Assembly: GCA_002293265.1 (NCBI GenBank)
Contig: DBCW01000077.1
Span: 23,754-44,337, forward strand
Direction of reading: 5' to 3'
Length of the DNA stretch: 20,584 nt
Source: Eggerthellales bacterium UBA948
GTDB lineage: Bacteria > Actinomycetota > Coriobacteriia > Coriobacteriales > UBA8131
This document shows, piece after piece, positions 9,201 to 17,100 of this stretch (positions are counted from its first letter, which is position 1; the number at the start of each line of letters is the position of its first letter). The notes beneath the pieces were generated by a model. That model saw only the letters and a list, made by a program, of their open reading frames with translations. It searched no databases and was not told the origin of the DNA. The position numbers were made by a program, and so were the translations under genes.

Positions 9201-12200
9201 TTCTGCAGCCGAATCCGCCAAGAGTGATGCGGGTATTTCGCTGGCAAGTAGCGATCCGCGTGTGATTGCTGCCGTTAACAGCTTGCAGCAACTGCAAGAT
9301 GCTGCAGCTGCGGACAATGCAAGTTCCTCAACACAAAAGATCATAGATGCCACTACCGCGCTTAACAATATGGTCGCACAGGTGGAGGGTGAGCAAACAG
9401 ATGCGCGTAGTGCCGCTGCTGATGCAATGGCCCAGTCGGCAACCACTCCGGTCACCTACGAGCCAAATGTAGTGACTGCTCGTGATAATTTGACAACAGT
9501 ACTTGGCAACAACAGTGCTACACCGGCGCAAATACGCACTTCAACAGATGCACTTATAGCTGCTACCGCTTCGGCAAAAGCATCTCGTGATGATGCTGTT
9601 GAAGCTGCGGAAGCCGCTATAGCTAAAGCCGCAACAGGAACAAATGATGTTACCGCTGCTATAGCCGATCTTAATAGCGTTATGGATGCGGCTGAGACCG
9701 ATATTGCCACGGCACTTACTGCAAACATCTTAGCCAGCACGAAAGCTCTTCTCGATGCTACCGATGCATCTCCTAATGATCATACAGCCGTCAGAGAAGC
9801 TGCGGCTGAGCTGTTAACTAAGACAGCTCCGGTAACAAACGAATCAGATGTTACTGAAGCGAGAGAAGCACTTCAAGCATTGCTTAACGATACATCTGCT
9901 ACAACCGAAGATATTGAAGCTGCAACAGGCGACTTACAAGCTGCCTTAGACAGTGCAAAAGCAGACCGTAATGATGCGAAGTCTGACGCACAAGACTTGA
10001 TCAACACTGCAACTACTGAAGTTGGTGTAAGCACCGATCTTAATGTCAGAGAAGCCTTGGAGGCTTTGGAAGATGCCATTGCTCAGGCTGATAATGATAG
10101 CTCGGATGCTCTTACGGCGGATATCATTTCGGCTTCTAATGCATTATCAACAGCTATAGAAGAAGCGCGCGGTGCAAGAAATGACGCACTTGCAGATGCC
10201 AGAGCAGCAATCGACGGCTCCAGCCCGGTATCTAACGAACCAGGTATACCGGCTTTGACACAACAATTGGAAGCTGCCATAGCCAACAACAATACAACAG
10301 CAACGCAGCTGGAGGCGATCACTGCTGCCTATAGCACAGTTGTTGATGCCGCAAAGACATCGCGCGGCAATGCCAATACAGCTGCGTCTAACGCAATTGC
10401 TGCTGCAGAGAGCTCTGATGTTGCCGGCGAGGCACCTGTAACAGCCGCTATCGCTGCCCTTGAAGAGGTAATGTCAGACGCTGCCAACAACCAAGCCGGT
10501 GCCCTTACTGTCGACATATCATCGGCAACAAACAACCTTAAGCTGGCTCAGCAACAGGCTCAAGCCGACCGCAATGCTGCAGTGGGTGACGCAAACAACA
10601 AGATTTCCCAAGCTAACGCCAGTCCCGTTGATAACGAGCAGACAGTAGTAGAGGCCAAAAATGCCTTACAGGCCATGCTTGATGACCCAGCTACAGCCAC
10701 AACAGCCGGTATTATTGAAGCCACTTCAACGTTGGACGAAGAAATAACAGATGCAGAAAGTGCGAGAAATCAAGCAGTCACAGTTGCTCAGCAGGCTATA
10801 AGTGATGCAAATGAATCTGACGTAAGCAACGAGCCAACAGTGATTGGCGCTACTAGAGATTTGCAAAATCTCCTCAACAATCCGGATGCAACCACAGCTG
10901 AGATCGAAGCTGCAACAGGTGAGCTAAATGCAGCCGTTGGAAGCGCTGAGACCGCTAGGAGTGAGGCACTACAAGCAGCCCAGGAAGCTTTAGCAGCTGC
11001 TGATGACTATGCATCTAATCCTGTTGTATCCGATGCTGCCTCCAATCTTGAGGATGTAATTGCCGATGATACCTCAACTACCGGTGAGATCAACAATGCT
11101 ACCGGAGTTTTGGAAAATGCCGTCGATGCTGTTTCGGGAGATAGGGATGCAGCTATTGCCACGGCGAATCAAACACTTGCCAACACAAGTCCCGTTAGCC
11201 ATGAAAATGCCGTTGCATCGGCAATCGCAGCCTTGACGCCTTTGATCGGCGATGGCTCGACAGCTAGCGTCGAAGAAATAAATGCAGCGACTGAAACACT
11301 GAACTCGGCGGTTGCTGCAGCAAAACCTGCTCGCGAGACCGCAGTAGATGCGGCAAATAACCTTGCGGGCACAACTAGTGCGTCCGAGGTGGGAAATGAG
11401 CCGTCCGTAATTATTGCCATCGAAGCACTGCAAAGTGCTATTGAATTAGCTGCCTCCGATAGTGAAGATGCATTAACAGCAGATATAACTGCTTTAACGC
11501 AAGCACTGAATGAGGCAGCCGCGGCGGCTCAAGACGTAAGAGATCAAGCACAGGATGCTTTGAATGCAGCCGGTAATTCCGTAGTAGAAAACGAACCTAC
11601 GGTTAGAGCTGCCGAAGAAACCCTGCAAAACTTATTAGATGATCCAACATCAACTAACGAAAGTATCGCAGGCGCTACCGCTGATTTAAATCAAGCAGTA
11701 ACAGATGCTGCTGCGGCAAGAGAAGAAGCACGCAATGCTGCTGAATATGGTATTGCTCAAGCTGAAGCTTCACCTGAAGGCAATGAGCCTATGGTGATGG
11801 ATGCTATTGACGATTTGGAATCCGTATTAGCACGAACAGATGCCACCACCGCTGAGATCACAACTGCTACAGCGGCACTTGCCAACGCAGTGACCGATGC
11901 CGGCACTGCAAGAGATGAAGCTCGCGCTGCTGCCGAACAAGCAAAAGCAGCTGCAGAACCACAAAAAGATATTGTAATAGTGGCTAATGCTTTAGATGAT
12001 TTACAAGCGATTTTAGATAGCCCAACAGCTACCGTAAAGCAAATAGAAGATGCTACAGAAGCACTTAACGATGCAGTATTAGCTGCAACTATAAGCAAAG
12101 ACGATGCTATCGCAGCAGCTACTGAGGCTATGCGTGCAGAGAACTCCACGCCGGTAAGCAACGAGTCTGATGTTGTTGCGGCAAAAGCAGCCCTGCAAGC

Positions 12201-13947
12201 ATTGCTGGACGATAGCGACAATCAGTCAGCTCAAGACATTAGTATGGCAACCTCTAACCTAAATAACGCTATTGAGGATGCTATGGAAGCCCGCAATGAT
12301 GCCGGCGATGGTGCCAATGACGCTATTGCTGCCGCAGCCTCCGCCGGCGTTTCGCAGGAGCCATCAGTTGCTGCTGCAGCTGCCGCTTTGGAAGCGATAG
12401 TAGCTCAGGCTGCAACTGATGACCCGGATGCACTCACCGCAGACATTCTTGAAGCCGTAAGTGATATGGAGGCAGCAACTGCTGCCGCCAAGACCATACG
12501 CGATGCCGGAAATCAGGCTATGACTGATGCTACAAACTCCGGAGTTGCCAATGAGACAGATGTAGCCGGTGCTATGACCGATCTACAAAATGTACTTAAT
12601 GATCCTGCATCAACAAATGCTGACATTGCCGCTGCGACCGATGCTTTAAATAATGCGGTTTCCGAGGCCAGTGAAGACAGAGATGCTGCAGTTGCTGCGG
12701 CTGACCAAGCCATTAGCGACGCAGGTGCTTCGGATAAGGCTGAGGCTCAATCGGTAATTGATGCAGTACAGGACCTGCAAGACACTTTGCGTGATCCGAC
12801 TGCTACCACTGAAGACATCCAAAACGCAACCGGTGCCCTGAACGATGCTGTAGCGAATGCTTACACAGATCGTGACAACGCCATAGCTGCCGCAAAAGAT
12901 GCCATGAAAGCCGAAAATACCAGCCCGGTCTCAAATGAGCCGGAAGTTCTGGAAAATCGCGGTGACCTGGAAGAACTTATCAACAACTCTGCGTCCACTA
13001 TCGACCAGATTAATGCCGAGTTGGCCGAACTTAACACAGCCGTTACAGAGGCCAAATCTGAGCGTGCTGAAGCAGTTGAGAGTGCAGGCGATCTGCTTGA
13101 GATAATCAACGCTTCTGATACCGGCCTGGAGCCGGAGGTTCGAAGCGCAACTAATGGTTTAACCGGCACTGTAGCTAGTGGCAATAATGATGAACCCGGT
13201 GGATTGACCTCTTTGATTTTGGCTGCCATAGCCAAGGCAAATGCTGCCCAACAAACAGCACAAGACACCAGGAATGCAGCTGAGCAAGCACTTGCAACAG
13301 CCGAAGCAGCACCTGAGGCCAGTGAGGCTGCTGTAGCTAAAGAGATTAGCGATATTAAAGCCGTATTAGCAAATCCGGAGTCCAGCAACGCTGCAATTAC
13401 TGTGGCAACGGCTGAACTCAAAGATGCGCTGGCAAAAGCTCAAGGTGAGACAGTTTACGCAGTTGACAACCACGCACAGGTGTGGGTGAAAGGTGCTACC
13501 GGAACACTTCAGTTTAAGATAGACGCAGACTTCTCCAAGTTTATGCACTTAATGCTGGGCAGTAATGAGGTAGCCAAGAGTAACTACACCGTAGTTGATG
13601 GCAGCACCATTCTTACACTGAACGAAGCCTATTTAAATACTTTAGCTGTAGGCACCCATGTTTATCGTGCTGTGTTTAATGACGGATATGCCACCTTTAT
13701 AGTTACAGTACAAGCAGCTGCCGGCACCGGCGGAGACAACGGTGATAGCGGTGACAATGGTACCGACGGCACCGGTGGCGATAATGGAGACAACGATTCA
13801 GACAATGGCGGATCAGATGGCGACGGGTTGCCCGCAACAGGTGATGTCAATGACACTATTCTCAGACTTTGCATGTTTCTGCTGTTCATGGGCTTAGCCA
13901 TTCTGTTTGCGGCGTACTTTGTGCACCGGAAGAACAAGTACAGATAG
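6229..13947 (+). CDS. Giant LPATG-anchored lectin/mucin-binding-like adhesin with helical repeat stalk
   Basis: 2572 residues, starting at GTG 7 nt after GGGAGGG (6215-6221). Order of parts: Lys/Arg-rich start and hydrophobic core (27-46), with Sec cleavage probably after VAYA near 63; L-type-lectin-like domain (66-320); about four Mub-like repeats (325-717) and one MucBP-like repeat (718-790, ARVTYQYLDDKGNTIAQT); about 25 helical units of about 64 residues (800-2405); X2-like beta domain (2406-2495); Gly/Asp linker (2496-2533); LPATG (2534-2538); membrane helix (2544-2564) and basic tail RKNKYR. By family knowledge, sortase links the protein to peptidoglycan, the helical array acts as a stalk, and the N-terminal domains bind glycans or mucin. 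The exported region has almost no Cys and is strongly acidic. A paralogue lies downstream. The ligand is unknown; an intercellular or biofilm adhesin is an alternative to a host adhesin. Confidence 0.95.
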   Translation: MHYLKQGGNKSFPKKSRSKRNIRKISATAVLSTVLAVVLLFTPMGAISYMGTGLGFKTNVAYALDIEGNISTYSETSSNSERAFNYNASYFAGTPGNGQDPEGGNFWQLSSDASNQYTWVNMPQNVSAYTDWSLTGYFKPDRITNNNSTNGGDFIGIDIYPTDANAAASKASSGGGGALGFRGTTGAYALTLDFVQNNNYGDPQPGPFGAFRWTDGNGDPAFMGNRSGLYTNSGTTSVPDLRSWSLPIKYTFKYNYNNGNPYITGGLDDRNGRTWNFSTQSTGGDALPLTVPASGYFNVALISANGNNHQNFKGSVLSFTGTDAAPEATINYLLDGTTTAVAPSTKLTSAVGSSVGIRNASAAANAGTLDYTFNSNLPAIVYVDYVSGYHAVRTFSTGNNAADLVYQKDSAKNVFNIYYAGDYQQARVITDNTDPLASQIVDTISGTTGGTMRNWIATDLTLTRVGYNYTVTAPNGSKYSTLSAAQAAVRTFDNTPNGISQSDATPQIFTVTYARSFQQAKVNTLKNGVLTTLATYNTTTTPNRPLENGMTGTLMTNVDDPALTLPGYNYIVTAPNALTYPTMQQAWAANDQWDLTPNPAGATTDTIPQTWLVTYTGHTQAANLTRTSNSILIPAVTLETDTGTSGSNIVFATTDIALAAEAPGSSYVVEVYNGAGDLVGSYATLSAALAANSKFDATENQSLLDDQAEQEFRVVYSAGTARVTYQYLDDKGNTIAQTSTNLQEIGANINNMAPTIQGYEFSEIDTSTSDSDMRVNALGTSQVTYIYVIDPDIINAANAALEAAAASPVANEASVQTAVNALERVLADDTATPQQIQAATTALNNAVASATTARNNAVASANAAISNAEASSVANNTDVVSAQQTLETLLTNAATATPGATTEAIIAATTALNQARTTAEQDRAQAVANANTAKDPANTSPVTHEPGVAAALTALNGLLADSSSTPTQINEATQALTEAVAAAKPLRDDANSAAESAKSDAGISLASSDPRVIAAVNSLQQLQDAAAADNASSSTQKIIDATTALNNMVAQVEGEQTDARSAAADAMAQSATTPVTYEPNVVTARDNLTTVLGNNSATPAQIRTSTDALIAATASAKASRDDAVEAAEAAIAKAATGTNDVTAAIADLNSVMDAAETDIATALTANILASTKALLDATDASPNDHTAVREAAAELLTKTAPVTNESDVTEAREALQALLNDTSATTEDIEAATGDLQAALDSAKADRNDAKSDAQDLINTATTEVGVSTDLNVREALEALEDAIAQADNDSSDALTADIISASNALSTAIEEARGARNDALADARAAIDGSSPVSNEPGIPALTQQLEAAIANNNTTATQLEAITAAYSTVVDAAKTSRGNANTAASNAIAAAESSDVAGEAPVTAAIAALEEVMSDAANNQAGALTVDISSATNNLKLAQQQAQADRNAAVGDANNKISQANASPVDNEQTVVEAKNALQAMLDDPATATTAGIIEATSTLDEEITDAESARNQAVTVAQQAISDANESDVSNEPTVIGATRDLQNLLNNPDATTAEIEAATGELNAAVGSAETARSEALQAAQEALAAADDYASNPVVSDAASNLEDVIADDTSTTGEINNATGVLENAVDAVSGDRDAAIATANQTLANTSPVSHENAVASAIAALTPLIGDGSTASVEEINAATETLNSAVAAAKPARETAVDAANNLAGTTSASEVGNEPSVIIAIEALQSAIELAASDSEDALTADITALTQALNEAAAAAQDVRDQAQDALNAAGNSVVENEPTVRAAEETLQNLLDDPTSTNESIAGATADLNQAVTDAAAAREEARNAAEYGIAQAEASPEGNEPMVMDAIDDLESVLARTDATTAEITTATAALANAVTDAGTARDEARAAAEQAKAAAEPQKDIVIVANALDDLQAILDSPTATVKQIEDATEALNDAVLAATISKDDAIAAATEAMRAENSTPVSNESDVVAAKAALQALLDDSDNQSAQDISMATSNLNNAIEDAMEARNDAGDGANDAIAAAASAGVSQEPSVAAAAAALEAIVAQAATDDPDALTADILEAVSDMEAATAAAKTIRDAGNQAMTDATNSGVANETDVAGAMTDLQNVLNDPASTNADIAAATDALNNAVSEASEDRDAAVAAADQAISDAGASDKAEAQSVIDAVQDLQDTLRDPTATTEDIQNATGALNDAVANAYTDRDNAIAAAKDAMKAENTSPVSNEPEVLENRGDLEELINNSASTIDQINAELAELNTAVTEAKSERAEAVESAGDLLEIINASDTGLEPEVRSATNGLTGTVASGNNDEPGGLTSLILAAIAKANAAQQTAQDTRNAAEQALATAEAAPEASEAAVAKEISDIKAVLANPESSNAAITVATAELKDALAKAQGETVYAVDNHAQVWVKGATGTLQFKIDADFSKFMHLMLGSNEVAKSNYTVVDGSTILTLNEAYLNTLAVGTHVYRAVFNDGYATFIVTVQAAAGTGGDNGDSGDNGTDGTGGDNGDNDSDNGGSDGDGLPATGDVNDTILRLCMFLLFMGLAILFAAYFVHRKNKYR
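6424..7188 (+). other. L-type lectin-like domain of the first adhesin
   Basis: Residues about 66-320. The glycine stretch SGGGGALGF followed by LTLDFVQNNNYGDP aligns with the metal-binding loop of legume L-type lectins (concanavalin A: D10, N14, D19). Here D193, N197 and D202 keep that spacing, including the final GDP. The Glu preceding in concanavalin A (E8, a manganese ligand) is Thr191. The second adhesin has the same domain with D191, N195 and D200. Fold assignment is by motif only. Confidence 0.6.
7201..8598 (+). other. Mub/MucBP-like beta repeats of the first adhesin
   Basis: Residues about 325-790 hold four divergent repeats of about 95 residues. Each has the pattern GYxYxVTAPNG..Y.TL..A.AA...FD.T.N followed by a strand such as FTVTYA or WLVTYTG. 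A shorter MucBP-like repeat (YQYLDDKGNTIA...IQGYEF...VTYIYV) follows. Lactobacillus mucin-binding proteins carry comparable modules. The second adhesin has the same series. Confidence 0.55.
8602..13443 (+). repeat. Array of about 25 diverged helical units in the first adhesin
   Basis: Units of about 58-70 residues follow the pattern PVxNExxVxxAxxxLxxLLxD, then T-T-xxIxxATxxLNxAVxxA, then RxxAxxxAxxAI. This heptad-like spacing of small and hydrophobic residues suggests three-helix bundles like FIVAR or DUF1542 stalk repeats. Two unit types occur: a common type with a TATTxxI linker, and a slightly longer type with DSxDALTADI. The copies are diverged in both protein and DNA, so the array is old rather than newly expanded. 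Confidence 0.85.
13444..13713 (+). other. X2-like beta domain before the wall anchor
   Basis: Residues 2406-2495 include VWVKGATGTLQFKI, NYTVVDGSTILTLNEAYL, LAVGTHVYRAVFNDG and ATFIVTV. This is the pattern of CBM X2-like Ig-fold modules (YTV..GSTI.TL...YL..L..GTH...V.F.DG). It may bind cell wall or act as a rigid spacer. It does not follow the array of the second adhesin within the window. Confidence 0.55.
13828..13944 (+). other. LPATG cell-wall sorting signal
   Basis: LPATG (residues 2534-2538), then a hydrophobic helix LCMFLLFMGLAILFAAYFV, then the basic tail HRKNKYR at the C-terminus. This is the complete three-part class A sortase signal. A Gly/Asp/Asn-rich wall-spanning linker precedes it. 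Confidence 0.95.
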
Positions 13948-14025
13948 ATTATAGAAAAGAATGAAGATGTATATATATTGTAGAGTTAAGAAAATAAGAA
14001 AATGTATAACGATAGTTACAAAATA

Positions 14026-14054
14026 TTGAAAAATGTAAGGTATTAAGATACAAT
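14026..14054 (+). promoter_or_regulatory. Promoter of the second giant adhesin
   Basis: TTGAAA (14026-14031), a 17-nt spacer and TACAAT (14049-14054) closely match the sigma-70 consensus. Transcription should start at about 14060-14062, immediately before the left arm of the 15-bp inverted repeat at 14063. No terminator is visible after the first adhesin, so read-through from upstream is also possible. Confidence 0.7.
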
Positions 14055-14062
14055 GAGCGTTA

Positions 14063-14138
14063 GTGTGTAAGAACAAAGCTCGTAAGATGTAGATAGTTAG
14101 CATCACCATTAAGCAACATAGAGTTTGTTCTTACACAC
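14063..14138 (+). other. Long stem-loop at the predicted 5' end of the second adhesin mRNA
   Basis: GTGTGTAAGAACAAA (14063-14077) is the exact reverse complement of TTTGTTCTTACACAC (14124-14138). After one bulged G, CTC (14079-14081) pairs with GAG (14121-14123), giving about 18 bp around a 39-nt loop. It begins within about 3 nt of the predicted transcription start and has no T-run, so a 5'-end stabilising or regulatory structure is more likely than a terminator. Confidence 0.75.
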
Positions 14139-14172
14139 AAAGCAAGGAGTAGGGAACAGGGGGACGAAAAAA

Positions 14173-17100
14173 GTGTATTTGTTTAAAAAACAAAAAGGCA
14201 TTAATGTCCAAAGAAAAGATAAGCAAGCGACGAAGAGAGCAGCAAGGAGAACTATAGCAAGCGGATTGCTTTCGTTATTGCTTGCATTTGTTCTTGCTGT
14301 AACACCTTTTGGTACAACGGTACCGGGGTATCTAACACAAGCATATGCAGCTCAAACCGATTATCCCGGCAACATCTCCGAGCGTACCGATGCCTCTTCG
14401 GGTGCTGCGCGAACCAGAAGTTGGTACCCTTCTGACTTTCCGGGCAATAACAACTTAGGTAAAGATCCCGAGGGTGGCGGATACTATCAGTTAGCTCGCG
14501 ATCGCGCTCAGGTGTACTCCTGGGTAACCATGCCCATCACCCCCACGGCAGAGGCCGACTGGACTATCGACGGCTACTTCAAGCCCGATAGAATTCCTTC
14601 CAACGGCGCCAGTAACGGCGGTGACTTTCTCGGAATCAATGTGTATCCTAAAGACGGTAATACAGCAGCCAACGGTGCCGTCTCTGGCGGTGGTGGCGCG
14701 CTTGGTCTTATGAACACGCCTAATTCCTACGGTCTCAATCTCGACTTCATTCAAAACACCAACTACGGTGACCCATCGCCCGGCCCCTTTGGAGCATTTC
14801 GTTGGACGGATGCCAGCTCGGGCAACCTGGCTTGGATGGGCAACCGTAACAATCTTTATACCAGAAGCGGCAACATAACCGGTTCGACAGACATGAGAAA
14901 CTGGAAGTTGCCCATCAAATATAGCCTCACCTATCACTATAACAGCGGCAACCCCTACTTTACCGGCGGTCTCGATGATAAAAACGGTAACAGCTGGACC
15001 TTTGACACCCGCAGCACGGGTGGAGATTCGTTGCCCATTACTGTACCTTCCTCGCGATACTGGAACGTCGTACTTATCTCGGCCAATGGCAACAACTATC
15101 AAAACACCATTGGTTCTCTCGATAACTTTAGCGGTCAGGTTGCGGCAACCACCAACCGAGTGCGGTACTACCTTGACGGCACAACAACAGAAATCGCTCC
15201 CTCAACCACGATTTTGGGCGGTGTAGGCGATACCATCACCATACGAGGGGCAGATAATAACGATTCCTCAAGCTCTACCTTCTCCTTTAACGGCAACGTT
15301 CCGGTTGGTGTGCAGTCCCAATACGCGAACGGCTACCATGCTAAGCGTATCATCGATGGCAACGATCAAACGACCGCCAAGTTTACCTTTGTAAAAAACG
15401 ATGCGGGTCCGTATGAAGTTTACACTCGCTTTTCGATCTTCTATGCACCCGATTACCAGTTAGCACGGGTGCGTACCGATGCGACAGATCCCAGTGGGGC
15501 TAAGACAGTTGAAGATCTTGCGGGTACAACCAATGCCTCTATGAGCGGCTGGACCACGAGTGATTCAAATCTAACTCGCGCCGGCAAGGTCTATACGGTA
15601 CTTGCTCCAAATGGCAATAGATACACAACGCTTTCTGCAGCCAGAGCAGCGGTTACTACTTTTGATAGCACAAATAATGGTACTGCCACCAGTGACAGTG
15701 CGATCCAAGAGTTTGTTGTTACCTACAGCAACGTCTTTCAACAAGCAATCGTTAGAGGTGTTACCAACGGAACCACAAACACTATTGCGACTTACGACAA
15801 CACCACCAACGAAACTACCGGAACTCCTAATCGCCCACTAGAAGACGGCACATCAGGAAACCTTAAATCTAATGTTACCGATACGGCGCTGGCAAAGGCC
15901 GGATATACGTATACTGTCACCGGACCTAATGGTCAGACTTACCCAAACATGCAGCAAGCTTGGGCAGCTAATAATGTCTGGGATACCACCAACAACCCGG
16001 CGGGAGCTACCACTGATAGTGCGCCGCAGGTTTGGACAGTCAATTATACCGGCTTGCAACAGATTGCTAACGTAACTCGCACGTCAACAGACGGCAGGGG
16101 TCCAACCGGACAGCAAGAGCGTGCTACCGGTGCCAGTGGCTCACAGATAAGCCTTACGACTACTGACGCTAGTCTTGCCACTGCGGGTTATAGATACTCG
16201 GTTAACTACTACCGAGGAGATGGTACATTGGTGGCAAATTACAACAGCTTGGAAGCTGCGCGAAATGCGAACCCTGTATACGACGCCAATGCCATTCCCG
16301 CGAACGCAGAAGACCCACAACCTCAACGTTTTGAAGTGGTTTACACTCCCACAAATCAAAATGTTACATACTACTACGTAGACAACAACAATAATACGAT
16401 TCATGAGTTGGCCAGAAACCAGCAGCCTACAAATGCGGACATCAACCTGTCCGATCCACTAGCTATTCAGGGGTACGTCTTTGAACGTATTGATACCGCA
16501 CGCTCTGACCCTGATATGAGAGTAAATGCCGATGGCTCTTCAGTGGTCTATCGTATTTACCGCATCGATCCGACTATTATTGATGCGGCCAATAAGGCCA
16601 TCACCGATGCAAATAATTCGGAAGTTAAAAACGATGCTGCAGTGATTCAGAAGCGTAATGAACTGCAAGATCTTCTCAACTCGACCACTGCAACACCGCA
16701 ACAGATTCAAGATGCTACCAAGGCTTTAAATGATCAGGTTGCAACTTCGACAACTCAACATCGCAATGTTGAGGATCAGGCAAAGGCAGCAATAGCTAAT
16801 TCCAACACCTCATCAGCCAAAAATGAACCTTCCGTTATCAACGCGCGTAACGAGTTGCAGCGTGTTTTGGATGATCCTAATCACTCTACAGAGCAGATTC
16901 AGGCTGCCACTAAGACGCTAAACGATACGGTTGCTGCTGAGCAAACTACGCATGACAATGCAGTAAAGGATGCCAATACGGCTAAAAGTGCGCAAAATAC
17001 GGCTCCGGTATCCAATGAACCGGGAGTGGTGACTGCAAGGGATAATCTAAATAATGTGCTAAACAATCCTAACTCTACTACGGCACAAATACAGGATGCT

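Noticed and set aside
8602..13443. CRISPR or recent satellite expansion suggested by periodicity
   Set aside because: The period of about 190 nt is a protein repeat in one long reading frame with diverged DNA. There are no short identical repeats with unique spacers.
9147..13937. Many minus-strand open frames opposite the first adhesin's repeats
   Set aside because: They are Ala/Ser-rich mirror images of the Ala-rich repeat codons, overlap one another in several frames and lack ribosome sites. They are shadows of the plus-strand gene.
14063..14138. Inverted repeat as a transcription terminator or invertible switch
   Set aside because: No T-run follows the right arm, the promoter lies outside the repeat, and the 39-nt loop is too short to be a plausible invertible promoter segment.
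14491..15102. 203-residue minus-strand open frame opposite the lectin domain of the second adhesin
   Set aside because: The plus-strand frame shows clear homology to its paralogue here. The reverse frame has no ribosome site or recognisable domain.
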